DNA of 64,000 bases from Siphonodentalium dalli. Lineage: Eukaryota; Mollusca; Scaphopoda; Gadilida; Siphonodentaliidae. Where the stretch lies: contig CP136066.1 of assembly GCA_032622095.1 (NCBI GenBank), positions 41,741,835 to 41,805,834 of the forward strand, in the 5' to 3' direction. Numbering within the stretch: the first letter of the stretch is position 1; every line of letters begins with the position of its first letter. Positions 18,901-30,578 of this stretch are shown here, one piece after another. Made by a program: the position numbers and the translations under genes. Under the pieces are notes generated by a model. The model ran no database searches. It was not told the DNA's origin and was given only the letters and a program-made list of their open reading frames with translations.

Positions 18901-21900
18901 GCGTTACATCGTATAGCCGAAAATCGTTGTCTAAACGCCTTGAAGGAAAAGCAAAAGCGGAAGGGGGTTAACCGCAAAATAGTTGTAGGAAGCCAGTTAA
19001 TATTGAATACGCGCTCAGTCTGAGCGTTGGCGGGTCAAGCGAGTTGAGCATGCGGGACGCATGAGTTATGAATTGACGAGGTCAAGTGATTGTGTATTGT
19101 TAGTCATTCTGACTGTCGCTGACCACCGCGTCACATCTATCTAAAAAAAAAAAATTAAATTTTTAGTATTTCATTGAAATGTTCTGCTAAAATTTATATC
19201 ATGTTGTTATTTCGGTAAACACAAGCCGGATGAAGGTCGGCATCCACCCAGCCTCAACTTAGCAAAAGCGCCGCACCGCAGATTTCCAGAGTGAATTTTT
19301 AAGCATCTTTTTATCTCTGGTTGTTTCTGCCTGGCTAGTTGTCCTAATTTACTGGGCGAGAAAGCTTGTGTAATTTGCTGTGAAGGTTTCAAAAAATAAA
19401 CGCTTCGTCATTCTGTGCGGCAAGCAGCGACGGGCCTGCAGCAAAAATGTGTTTTTGTTTGTTCCATAAAGGAGGGTAGACCTAATATTATTCACGTTTG
19501 AATGTGTCTGGGTATAGAGATAGGTCGATAAATACACGAAATACCTTTCTATGAGCATTATATGTATATTATAATCGATATACTAATATTTCTGGATGGC
19601 CACACTTACATGCAAGCTCAACCACCTGCCCCAGCAGAGGGTCACAAAAACAAGGAGTTAACAAAATGTATAGTGGATGCTTGTATAGGCTCCATTTCAG
19701 TATACATGTAGGCATATCTACCCTGCATGGTTGAGTGATTATTTTTGCATGGTATCGCTCTGTATCTACCATTTCCTATGCAATTCCCTGATAAAATTAG
19801 CGATAACGAATTGGCGATAAAAAACATCTGCACCGTTACTGTACGGTAGTTGCGATACAAGGCGCCCGTGACGTCGTTGACTGGTTCAAGATTATAAATG
19901 AACTGACGTCACATCAATCGCATGAAAAATCAAAACGACATTCCAACGTATATTCTTGCGGACTATAAACAAATACCAACATGCCTACCATCATGGGTAT
20001 TATGGTATGACATATCACAAAGTAGCTAATATGTATTTGTTGGGTATATAAAACATGCAGGTGTAAGGGATTTTGTCCATTGAATTCAACTTCAGTCAAG
20101 AATATTCGCGTGAACTTGCAGATTAGGAGAATTTAGCAAAGCGAGCTACATGTAATCGCGTGACACAGATACCTTTGCAGGCTGGGAAAATTTACTCAAG
20201 AAAGCTAATCGTCGGACACATGCAAATCCAACAATTTTGGCATTTAAGAAACTCATAAAATGCAATATGTGTGTTGGATTCTGGCGCACCAATGATAGAT
20301 AAACGTGTTATATACACATTGTGTTTGTAAGGATTCATGTATCGCGACGTTTTCATGGCCACATAGTGACTCGGCGACCTCGTCGCTATATGGCCACGAA
20401 AACTAGCCTCGTCGCGATCCTTGCAAACACAATGTGTATATAACACATATTTATCGGAGATTCGATGGATGGTTTTACCCTGGTCTCAGGGGTAAAAAAT
20501 ATTTGATTCAAGTCGAGGGGGAACCCACACATCAAAGCTCAGAATGATAAGATATCGATTTTTGAAATCTGTTATTTCCTGAGATATGTAATTTTTGGCG
20601 GCTTGGCAAATATTCGTCAAGATAAAGATAGATAACTCTAAAAATCAAGTGGCTTTGAGTGTTAGATATTTTACAATCCTTCCAAATTTCATTAAAACAA
20701 AATGTTGATAAATAACATGTTTTGGGAAATTTAATACCACGCCCATGAGTGCCTGATAGTCATACATGTAAATGTACATATTTTTTTTCCTGATGAAGTT
20801 CACACCTAAACAATCCTTCTCTGCAATTTGCCTAGGCCGAATAATAGCCAATGAAATTTCTGTATTCCAAGACAGTTGCATTGGCTTCGTCGATAGCGAC
20901 ACTAAATAACAAGGTTGGAAACTTTGCTGTGTTTTTAACACACATTTGATGTCAAATGTTATCTGATTGGTATCTGGAGAACTCAACCCCATATTAAGTT
21001 GGCCCTGGGCGAACTCAACCCCAGAAAAGTCGGCCTATTGCAAATAGATGATACAATGATACAATGATACAATGATAGTTGCCGACAATGAAGGGAAGCT
21101 GCTAATTACTAGTACTGCTTAGCGAACGAAGACAACTCATTATTTTCATTTCGGATTAATGGTCTGATGGATCTATATAAAGCTAGCCCAGCTATCCAAT
21201 TTTATCATATTTCACATTCTGTTTCCGAATCTGGTCGTCTTGATTGGGCGCATTAAAACTTAACATGTCGGGCAATCAGATAACAGCGGATTATGGACCT
21301 GTATCTCCCACTGCGAGTGACCCCTGCCACCACCACCGGACTATGCACAGAAGGATCGCCAAGATTTATGCGCACACAACCGGCAGTGAAAGACCAACAC
21401 CTATGACGCCGTTTAATATTTTGTTTTGTATAAAACATTTTATCGTGCTGATATCCATCAATACATGTAAATAATGGTAAATAATTAATTTAAACAATGT
21501 TTGTTATTTATGGGGCCGAATTCTCTTGGGTCGACTTTGTTCAGGATCGAGATCTCATGGGGCCTACTTCTCTTGTATTTATCGGTGCGCACTGGGGCCA
21601 ATGCATAAGTCATTCTATTTTTAGAAACTGAGTTATTTGGTAGCGTAGATACATGTATATGTCAATAATATAATAAGTGGGGTGGGGTGGGTAGGGGATA
21701 TGTATTTTCGGGTTTTTGACACAAATTTCCAACAACTGTGCACTCAATTAACACTGTTTAGAAGGCCTGTGGGCCCGATCCAGCCTGGTCGATTGGAGTC
21801 GGACCGAGTTGGTCTGGGAGTGGGACAAGCTGTCCCATTTCCAACCAGCCAACACACCAAAATGTGGCAACAATATCAATGCCCCCTGAATCTGAATAAG

Positions 21901-22037
21901 TTCAAGGCATGGCCTTTTAGTTTTATGCATTTCAGCGTTTGTATCGAGGTGGTCAGTTGTAGGAAGTAACCTAATTTCGTGTCAATGACAATGAATGATG
22001 AATCAAATGATTAATATAATTAAATGGGTGCTTCAAG
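18901..22037. other. Left-arm-only stretch, no gene recognised
   Basis: About 3.1 kb without counterpart in the right arm. ORFs up to 115 codons (20645-20992, minus) lack motifs. It contains the hairpin at 20298-20456, a gatacaat run (21050-21078) and one member of a direct repeat (21590-21660, partner 22738-22805: cattctatttttaga.actaagttatttgg-like). Confidence 0.5.
20298..20456. repeat. Near-perfect hairpin, ~75-bp arms
   Basis: gtgttatatacacattgtgtttg pairs with caaacacaatgtgtatataaca. Inner arms include cgcgacg.ttttc.tggccac and its complement. Confidence 0.85.
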
Positions 22038-22041
22038 TTAA

Positions 22042-22497
22042 CCCTTTACCCAACAAACCGGCCAAAACCGGCCAAATAAAGATTCAACAGCCTAAAATAT
22101 CTTCGGTCTGTCTCAATAACACCATACAAATATGGATATCATTGGAACCGGTTCATTGATCACATTGTGATGGTTACAGTTATGCCCTGTGCCAATGCAT
22201 TCTCTTATATATGCGAGTCGACCATAGGTCGCCTCGCATATATAAGAGAATGCATTGGCCTAAACAAATCTGTTTTAACACTTTTTACCATGTTTTTCTT
22301 ACATTCTTTAACAATTTTATAATTGTTTCTTACATTTTTTAACAATTTTTATAATATATTTCTACATTCTTTGACAATTTTATCATTTTTAATATATGTT
22401 AAGCCAATGCATTCTCTTATATATGCGAGGCGACCTATGGTCGACTCGCATATATAAGAGAATGCATTGGCACAGGGCCGTTCTGTTGGGTAAAGGG
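22042..22497. mobile_element. TTAA-flanked piggyBac-like MITE containing two palindrome modules
   Basis: TTAA at 22038-22041 and 22498-22501 flanks TIRs beginning CCCTTTACCCAACA. The left half carries an aaaccggccaaaaccggcc motif and a 150-bp segment shared with the copy at 59817-60209. Both 69-bp palindromes (22191-22259, 22403-22471) are nearly perfect and opposite in orientation, with minisatellite remnants between. No ORF. Confidence 0.85.
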
Positions 22498-22888
22498 TTA
22501 AACAAACCTTCATCTAGTTATAAGAGGACGAAAGTCTTGTAAATCTTCTTAGATCTTCTAATAGGATTAAAATGAAACTCCGTAAAATTTGCCCGCGTCA
22601 ACAGTTTGACATCGGCACGACCGCAGGACAACTGATTAAAGTACACAATATTTTGATTGACAGAAAGCTACCAGTTTTGGCAAAATATGTCATCCCGACA
22701 GGAAGTATGACCTTTATGTGCATGCCCATAGCACTTTTGGGGACTGAGGCCTATGCGTGAGCCATTCTATTTTTAGATACTAAGTTATTTGGCAACGTAG
22801 ATATATGGCAGAACACCGGCCCAGATGACAAAATACAGGGGAGAGAAATTGGGCTATTTTTCTGTATAGCCAGACACACAGATGTGTT

Positions 22889-22951
22889 TGACATTTGGTC
22901 AACATTGTCATTGGATGTGACAATTCCAATGTCAATGTTGACCAAATGTAG
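22889..22951. repeat. Short hairpin
   Basis: ACATTTGGTCAACATTG.CATTGGA pairs with TCCAATG.CAATGTTGACCAAATGT, 24 of 25 bp, with a short central loop. Confidence 0.8.
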
Positions 22952-23044
22952 GACAATATTTTTTTCTTAAATTAGCTAGCAGTTTTTGTCTGGCCACGGG
23001 GGAGGGACCAGGACACAAGCTTTGCTATAGTGACTCATTAGCAA

Positions 23045-23806
23045 TTCCATTATCTGAGTTTAGGGTAATTTAAAGATATATTATGTACCTGTTCGTGTGC
23101 GCGAAACTGATAAGTTAGTCACGGTGGGGAATCACGTGGTTTCGAGTTGATGAGTACCACGCATTAAAAATGGCGGAGGCGAAGAAAACACATCGAGAAA
23201 TGAAGAAAAAGGTAATAAACTAGGATATGACAGATTACATAGTATTTTGGCAGCTACAAGCATATGCTACACTATTTTTCAAACAAGCTGATACCTCATG
23301 TGTGTCCAAACTCACATTTATGTGTTCAAACATTCTGACCAAAATTCGTCAGTCGGAGGATATTTCACGATGTGTTTACTGGTGTATTCCACGAACATTT
23401 TCTATTTCCATGCTTTTATTCTGCTTGGACCCAAAATATTGTTACTAATATTATGTTTATTGAAAGAAAGCACCATTAGTCGGCAATATATTGAACCCTG
23501 CTTTTAAAAAATGTATTTTTCCTTGTGAATCGTAGCTTTTTCATTATTGATGAGTGTACACGCACCACAATTAAGTGATGAGTTACCACGAACTTGTTCT
23601 GAATCGACTGAATAACTAGAGGATACCAAACGAGTCAATCGGCTTACACCGAAATTTACAAAAGGAGTTCAGCAAACCGTCTGAACCGTCCATATAGGCA
23701 AGGTGCATGCCCAATTTACTGGAATTTCGCTATAAACTGAATCGACTTTAAGATTATATATTGCTGTATGGCCCAAGTAAACCGCCAAACTACGGTACTG
23801 TTCAAT
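23045..23806. repeat. Innermost recognised arm of the inverted duplication (partner 26745-27480)
   Basis: A long match in reverse complement, e.g. gacagattacatagtattttggca, catttatgtgttcaaac-like, tttactggtgtattccacgaac, accaaacgagtcaa and ttgctgtatggcccaag. The ORF at 23227-23448 and its mirror at 27351-27130 keep similar translations (about 73 codons). The reading frame has no motif and may simply reflect DNA homology. Confidence 0.85.
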
Positions 23807-23810
23807 TTAA

Positions 23811-24337
23811 TAGAATTGGTCACTCTCATTTTCTTTTCTGATAAAGGTACCCAGGTTCTGAAAATTGTGATAAAGGTACCCAGGTTGGGGAAAATCGTAA
23901 TAAGGTACCCAGGTTAATCGAATATCAAATTAAACGAGATTTAAATATCTTTGCTGGAAATTCGTTTGTTTTTAAGCTGTTGTTTTCAGTTTTAAATTGT
24001 TTGAACTGCTACCAGTATATACATTGCAAGAATGTAGTTAACTAATGTATCCTTTGATATGTTGTCACGTTGTGTAACCAGTCTAACGTACACTGCCATA
24101 TAATTGCCTCAGATCTGTGGAGAAACACAGTGCAAGGCCATTAAAATTATTCCTTCCACAACACAGTTCTTGGGCATATACGCTATACTGTAACACAAAA
24201 ATGCCCCGTCGACCGCAGATGAACCTGGGTACCTTTATCACGATTTCCCCCAACCTGAGTACCAAGCTTGATCACAATTTTCAGCACATGTGTACCTTAA
24301 TCACAAAAAACCGACGAGACTGACCAATTCAGCGCTG
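23811..24337. mobile_element. TTAA-flanked MITE with long imperfect TIRs carrying GGTACCCAGGTT motifs
   Basis: TTAA at 23807-23810 and 24338-24341. Roughly 115-bp arms share GAATTGGTCA.TCTC, three spaced copies of gataaaggtacccaggtt and ggggaaaatcgt. The right arm of the large duplication lacks it: homology there breaks at the same caattt. Confidence 0.7.
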
Positions 24338-24341
24338 TTAA

Positions 24342-25790
24342 TGATCGTTGATCACCATTTTGTAATGAGTGTAATGACCGTAAGAAACGCTTGATAATAA
24401 AATAACACGAAATAATGTCACAAAAATATTCTTACGTAAAATTTGTGATTTTATTTTTCAGATGAAATACCTGAGAACAAGTCAGTTATGTCGTATAGCA
24501 ATGTGGCAAGAAGTTTGGGTCGAAGTCAGGCCTCATACACGTGACCACAGGAAAGAGGATTTAAGATTTCTGGTCATTTTTATATTGAATAAAAATCAAA
24601 TCATGTAACATTGTTTTATCACATAATTTGGCCATAAAAGCAGTTTCATAATTATCGGTAATAGACACGTTTAATATCAGCGCGTGCGATGACGTCACGG
24701 CGTTCTTCAAATAACTTGCGATCGCTGTAGTTTATGATTGTTGTTTTCGATGAATATTTCGCGTTGCTTCGGGTTTATTTGATCATGTGATAAAAGGTAT
24801 CTCACACTCGTCCTATTTTATACGTAATTTATCAACCTCGTCCTCTAAATTCTATTTGAGCCTCGGTAAACCTCGGCTCAAATCCAATTTAGTGAACTCG
24901 GTTGATAAATTCCGTATAAAATAGAAACTCATGTGAGATCCTCTATTTATTGTTTTTGTTAATTGGTCACACCATCATAGACTCGTCTTAAAGTCCCATC
25001 TTCTTTTGTGGTAACATTTTGGATTCGTTGCATCGAGCCTTTTCCCAGCGGACTCCAATAGATCCTTTTATGAATGAATTCAGATCGGTTGCTACGGTAC
25101 CTTCCTTTTGCCTCCCAGATATATAGTCTTCTTCTTTCTTCGGTATCGACTGTGTGATTTCTGAAAGTAAAAATGCGAGTGGGTGGTTTTGTTTGATTAA
25201 AAATAATGAATAGTAACAATATGGCTTTAGACCCGTAGAACGAGTAGCACGGTGTGACCGACAGATCTACTACACAATCGGAATAACGTAAAATGTAAAC
25301 ACGGTGCTAAACCATGCAGTGCCAATGGGGGAAATATAACAGAATGCCTGTTTCCCATGCTGTTTTAGATGAAGTGCATATACTTAAAATCTGAAACTAT
25401 GATGCTTACTTGGCTACTATATCTGTAGGAAGTAATCCGTTTTGTTGGAGGCATATCCTGCAACCATCATGACCCGACTTAACTAACTGGCATTTTGGCC
25501 TACCTAAAGAAAGAAGTCCACATGGCAAATTTAGAAACGTGTAGATGCTTATACGTGCAGTGTATTGTGGACAAACGAATCTGATAATCAGTACAAGGAC
25601 ACTTTAAAACAGCCCCTATGAATTTAGCTATCTTGGGAATGCCGATTCGAAAATTAGGACATTAAAATACAGAATCACGCCCTATCGGGCCAATGTAGCG
25701 AAATGTTTGTACTGCTGCCATTATGTTCTTCCACTTCGAATGACCTCGTTCAAATGTTCACACAGATATATGAATAAACTAATGATCTAG
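24342..25790. other. Centre of the inverted duplication, left side; no gene recognised
   Basis: No ORF with motifs. Includes a 146-bp hairpin at 24797-24942 (atctcacactcgt..ctattttatacg, aatttatcaac..tcg and their complements). Confidence 0.5.
24797..24942. repeat. Near-perfect hairpin of CTCG-step type
   Basis: Arms of about 70 bp meet at gagcctcggtaaacctcggctc. The outer end gtgagatcctctatttat resembles the outer end of the hairpin at 34922-35071 (ggagatcctttatat). Confidence 0.8.
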
Positions 25791-25794
25791 GGGA

Positions 25795-26055
25795 GACCCG
25801 GGCAAAGCGGGACACCAAATAATGTTTTCAAGGAATGTTAGATAGGATTTTCGCCGGAAAAACACTGGAAAGCCGTTGATTGGCATACAATTCATCGGCG
25901 CATATAACCGAGTGGTCATTGATATCAAACAACATCTCGGTATGTCCCTTTTGTAACCTCTTATTTTGTCTCACTTTGCCCGTGTCTTTGGGCAAAGCGG
26001 GACATCGCACTGGGCAAAGTGGGGTAATATGCCGGGCTAAGTGGGACTGGGACAG
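25795..26055. repeat. Repeat with gggcaaagcgggac motifs
   Basis: Copies at 25801, 25990, 26013 (gggcaaagtgggg) and 26033 (gggctaagtgggac). No ORF beyond chance. Confidence 0.5.
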
Positions 26056-26319
26056 CAAAATCAAAGAGACATTGCGAGTTGTCATTGCTCAGACTGCTAC
26101 AGACAGACAGTCTTTGAGTTACAGATGAGTTTCTGTTGGGTTACGTAGGATTGATTTCTTGTCTGGCGATCAGAATTATCTATCTTAACGATATATTCAC
26201 CTCGTCACAGTACAGATTAAAACGAAGGTGACTTCCGTTCCTTATTCGATTTTTTTTTTAATTAGGTCAAACAAAGAGTGTTATAGGGTGCCAACAATGG
26301 ACTCTTTCCACATACCCCA

Positions 26320-26695
26320 CCCCGATCCAAAATGGACGTCGTCCAGAGGATTCAAATAGGGCACCCATGCTATTTCTCGTCCACTTGATCGAATTATATA
26401 AAATAAAGGGTGTTGTGCAGTGCCCCCCCCCCCAAGCCAATGTAAATATTCACCCCTTTCACCCTTTGTTTGACCTAAATCGGTCAAGGGGCCGAGAAAT
26501 GTCAAGGTGCGCTATTTCAACACTTCTGGACGGCGGCTATTTTTGATCGGGTGGGCGAATGGGGTGAATATTTATATTGGCTTGGGGCCACCATACAACT
26601 CCCTTCGTTGACCTAAATCGGTAAAAAAAAAAGGCCGAGAAATGGCATGAGTGCCCTATTTGAACCCTTCTGGACGGCTGTCATTTTTGATAGCA
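26320..26695. mobile_element. Foldback repeat with three related arms
   Basis: The block 'cgtccag..g.ttcaaatagggcac.catgc.atttctcg' occurs at 26335-26390 in one orientation and at about 26490-26545 and 26625-26690 in the other, with gacctaaatcggt and ccaagccaat.taaatattcaccc landmarks. Nonautonomous, unclassified. Confidence 0.55.
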
Positions 26696-26744
26696 CCATG
26701 TAGCATAATGATATGTCATTTAACCACATGCTTTACAGTAGGGT

Positions 26745-27480
26745 ACACAGTTTAATGTATTACCCCAAATTGAAGAGTACCGTAGTTTTGCGGTTTGCTT
26801 GGGCCATACAGCAATATATAATCTTAAAGTCGACTCAGTTTATAGCGAAATTCCAGTAAATTTGGGCATGCACCTTGCCTATATGGACGGTTCAGACATA
26901 ATTTGCTGAACTCCGTTTGTAAATTTCGGTGTAAGCCGGTTGACTCGTTTGGTATCCTCTAGTTATTCAGTCTATTCTGAACAAGTTCGTGGTAACTCAT
27001 CACTTAATTGTGGTGCGTGTACACTCATCACTAATGAAAAATCTACGATTTACAAGGAAAAATACATTTCTTAAAAGCAGTGATCAATATATTGCCGACT
27101 AAATGTGCTTTCTTTCAATAAACATAATATTAGTAACAATAGTTTTGGTCCAAGCAGAGAACAAGCATGAAAATAGCAAATGTTCGTGGAATACACCAGT
27201 AAACATGTCGCGGAAAATCCTTCGACTGACTACTTTTTGTCAGAATGTTTGAGCAAACAAATGTGAGTTTGGACACACATGATATATCAGCTTGTTTGAA
27301 AATTATTGTAGCATATGCTCGTAACTGCCAAAATACTATGTAATCTGTCATATCCTAGTTTATTACCTTTTTCTTCATTTCTCGATGTGTTTTCTTCGCC
27401 TCCGCCATATAGAATGCGTGGTACTCGACAACTCGAAACCACGTGATTCCCCACCGTGTTAATAATCAGTCGTTGTGCCA
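26745..27480. repeat. Innermost arm of the inverted duplication, right side (partner 23045-23806)
   Basis: See 23045-23806. This arm is not interrupted. Confidence 0.85.
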
Positions 27481-27484
27481 ACTG

Positions 27485-27790
27485 GGGGAATGTAACATTC
27501 TACTAACATCGCCGAAAATTTTAAGCAAATTGACCATCCCACTCCATAATAAACATCGTTTGAACAACGCTAAATTGTAAATATTTACTACTTTATTCGG
27601 GACGCATCTATCGGCGATAAACTAACGAAAACGAATTCGCCATCGAGAGTCACTGCAATTAATTAATATATAAGAATGACTGTGTGTGTTGTCTATATGA
27701 ATATAATGATTCTAATAATTACTACTTTGAACAAGATTATTCTTAATTTCTATTTGATCACCACACCGGGGTGTTTCACATCTCTTTAAA
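27485..27790. repeat. Dispersed repeat (relatives 8830-9130 and 58590-58690)
   Basis: Shares, inverted, gaaacactccggttgg.tgatca, atagaaattgagaataatcttgct and acatcg.cgatgttagtagaatg.a.attc with 8830-9130 and 58590-58690. The 8830 copy lies in the unique centre of the foldback element. Confidence 0.65.
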
Positions 27791-28080
27791 TGCGCCATTC
27801 CGATCTCAAATCGATAAGAAATAATAATTTATTCACGCACACAAGAAGCCAACCGATCCACATTTGAGATCGTTTCGATTAAGCAGGAGAAGAAAATATG
27901 TAGCTGTCATCGCTCTGAATCATTTATGTTACTAGAACTTACTACATTTTAAAAATGTTTAAATTGAAGATAAAGCAATGCGTGGAGTTAATTTATCTAC
28001 CTATTTCTATACCCGGAAAAATTAAAACGTGAATAATACTAGTAATATTTTTGGAGCGCAAACCGCCATAATTATGGCAT

Positions 28081-29662
28081 CAAACCAGGGGGGGGGGTAG
28101 TAAACCATATGCAGGAAGGTATGCCGTTTTTTCGCATCTGGCATTTTCGGGGACCCACCTCCCCCAAACCTGCAAAAACAAAAACAAAACAAGTTTTTTA
28201 CCCCCCCCCCCAATTTCACTAAATTTGGTCTAAAACCGCATAGAACTCTACTGATGTCACTCATATGACTGGGAATGAACTCATTTAGTTCAAATAACAG
28301 TTTATCCTGTTTCAGAAGCTGTTTTAATTAAAAAAAAACGTTTTATAAATTGTTGATCATCTGTAAACCTAGATCATTGTGCAGAATACACAAAATTTCT
28401 TAATTTCTAACTATTTCCTGATTAGTCTGTCAACCAGCCCATTATCTAACATATTCCATACCACTTATGTTAGTCTACTTGAGCAACTTACTTCTATTAT
28501 ACTAAACTAGCTGAAACAGGCTCCCGAATATATTCAGCGTCGAAGATAACTGTGGCTCCCTTTGTGGCACATTTTGATCATTAAAAAATTATGATTTATA
28601 TGTATTGCTCAATTTAACAAAACCAATTTTATTTCATTTTTTTTTAATTCAAAATTTTGAATAACACTATAACATTAACATCCGCCAGGGTACTCCGAGT
28701 CATCACACCAAATTTGGTTGAACTCGGTCCAGGGGTGTGAGAGAAAAATCCGGACAGATCCTACTTGTTTATATATATATAGATGACAAGCAGTCATAGC
28801 ACTATACCAGGCTTGGATACTTTAGTTCTTGTGAGAGATCATCTGAGTTGACAGACACGCAAATAATTCACTGATAGATATTTTCTACCCACTGATAGTC
28901 ACATTAATGTTTGAGACAGTTGCTCGCTTTTTCCATGCACATAATGATCTAAGCATTAGCTACATCAGGACAAGTTTATTTATATATTCAAACTTAGGTC
29001 ATTGTACAGGATACACACAATTCCATAATTTCTAACAATTTCCCGATTAGTCACTTTTGTTAGTCTACTGGAGCAACCTGTGTTATAATATATGACAAAC
29101 AGTCAATATGCCAGACTTGGGTATTTTAGGTGTTGTGAGAGTAACAGATCATATGAGTTGATGGACATGCAAATAATTCACTGATTGGCTTGATTCACTG
29201 ATGAACAGTGTGCTGATAGTTATATTCCAGCCATTGATAGTCACATTAATGTTTGGCGCCGTTAATCGCTCTTTGTCCATGCACACAATGATCTAGGCTT
29301 TAGTCACATCAAGACAAGTTTATTTATTTCAGTTTTACATTTATCGAAGCTTCTTTCAGAAGGGTGTCGAGAAGGAATGTGTTCACCCCACCGTACCACA
29401 TGCAACATGCCATAGCTTAATGTCATCTCCAATAAGGCCCATATGAGGTGCCAGTAACATAAATATGGCGTTTTTGTTGTTATAAATCCTTATAATATGT
29501 TTTAAACTGTTACAAATGTCAAATAAGGGCAAAAATGGTCTTTAGTAAAAAAAATTGCATGAGGTTGTAAAAAACGTGTTTTTTGCCCCTCGTGCGACCC
29601 ACCCACCCCGGCATAGCTTCCTGCAATGTTTTATTACCCCCTCCCATGATCCCCGGACGTTA
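28081..29662. mobile_element. Insertion (~1.6 kb) with GGGGGTARTAAA inverted ends
   Basis: It interrupts sequence continuous at 18800-18845 in the left arm. The left end reads ggggggtagtaaaccatatgc then aggaaggtatgccg. The right end, reverse-complemented, reads ggagggggtaataaaacattgc then aggaagctatgccg. The interior has a ~310-bp tandem duplication (28780-29000 and 29090-29340) and an array-like block at 28670-28790 shared with 63200-63320. No ORF. Confidence 0.65.
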
Positions 29663-30070
29663 GGATATCTGCCATCTGGAACTCATGCAGTGGTTGAGCT
29701 AGATTGTGTTGCTGAGCTATTGTACTGATGGTGATGGGAGTTATGTCCATTTTAGGAACATCTGTTATTTTAAATGGTTGAGGTGTGTTTGCTGTTCAAA
29801 ATCGAGACACAATACATACCAATATTATCCTTGCAAAATTTTTAATGATTACTGATTTCTGAATGTGCATTGTTAATTTCCACAGCTCATATACTGTAGT
29901 TGATTCTATCAGACAAATGTTTATATATGTTTCAAGCACATTTGAAATCAATCCGATTTGGGTTAGAGACTTGATTGATGACGTAGGTTCCGGGCCCTGA
30001 ATGTGACACGACAAAGACGACAGGACGGTACACATGTGTTTTTCAGGAACATGCATACATGTAACAAATA
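29663..30070. repeat. Inverted-duplication arm segment (partner 18480-18780)
   Basis: Reverse-complement match to the left arm, ending exactly where the TIR element begins in both arms. Confidence 0.85.
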
Positions 30071-30170
30071 CACCTTTCATGACGGGAGCTGCGCCGGCGC
30101 AACACTAAAGACCCTGTGCCAATGCATTCTCTTAAAATGGCCGAGGTCGACCATAGGAGAATGCATTGGC

Positions 30171-30503
30171 CTAATAATTTTTTATCAATATTTTTTTACA
30201 TTTTTTATCATTTTTTATGAATTTTCCTTACATTCTATAACAATTTTTTTTATCATTTTTTTCTTATATTCTTTACAAATTTTATAATTTTGTTTTTCTA
30301 TTTTTTTCTTACATTCTTTAACAATTTTATCAAAGTTTTCAAATTTTTTCTTACATTCTTTCTCAATATTTCCAAAAAAAAATTTGTTTACATTCTTTAA
30401 CAATTTTTTATCATTTTTTTATCAAATTATTTCTTACATTCTTTAACAATTTTTTATCATTTACATTCTTTATAAATTATAAAAAATAATATAAAATTTG
30501 CTA
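30171..30503. repeat. AT-rich minisatellite, inverted copy
   Basis: Degenerate monomers of cattctttaacaatttt plus ttatcattttttt, the reverse complement of the 17881-18362 monomer. Frames stay open only because of monotonous composition. Confidence 0.85.
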
Positions 30504-30578
30504 GGCAAATGCATTCTCTTATATATGCGAGGCGACCTATGGTCGACTCGCATATAAGAGAAAACATCGAGAAAACTA

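Noticed and set aside
20645-20992. 115-codon minus-strand ORF
   Set aside because: No motif, no splice sites in register, no counterpart in the right arm.
23227-23448. 73-codon ORF with a mirror at 27351-27130
   Set aside because: Similarity follows from DNA homology of the inverted arms; differences do not look biased to synonymous sites by eye, and no motif is recognisable.
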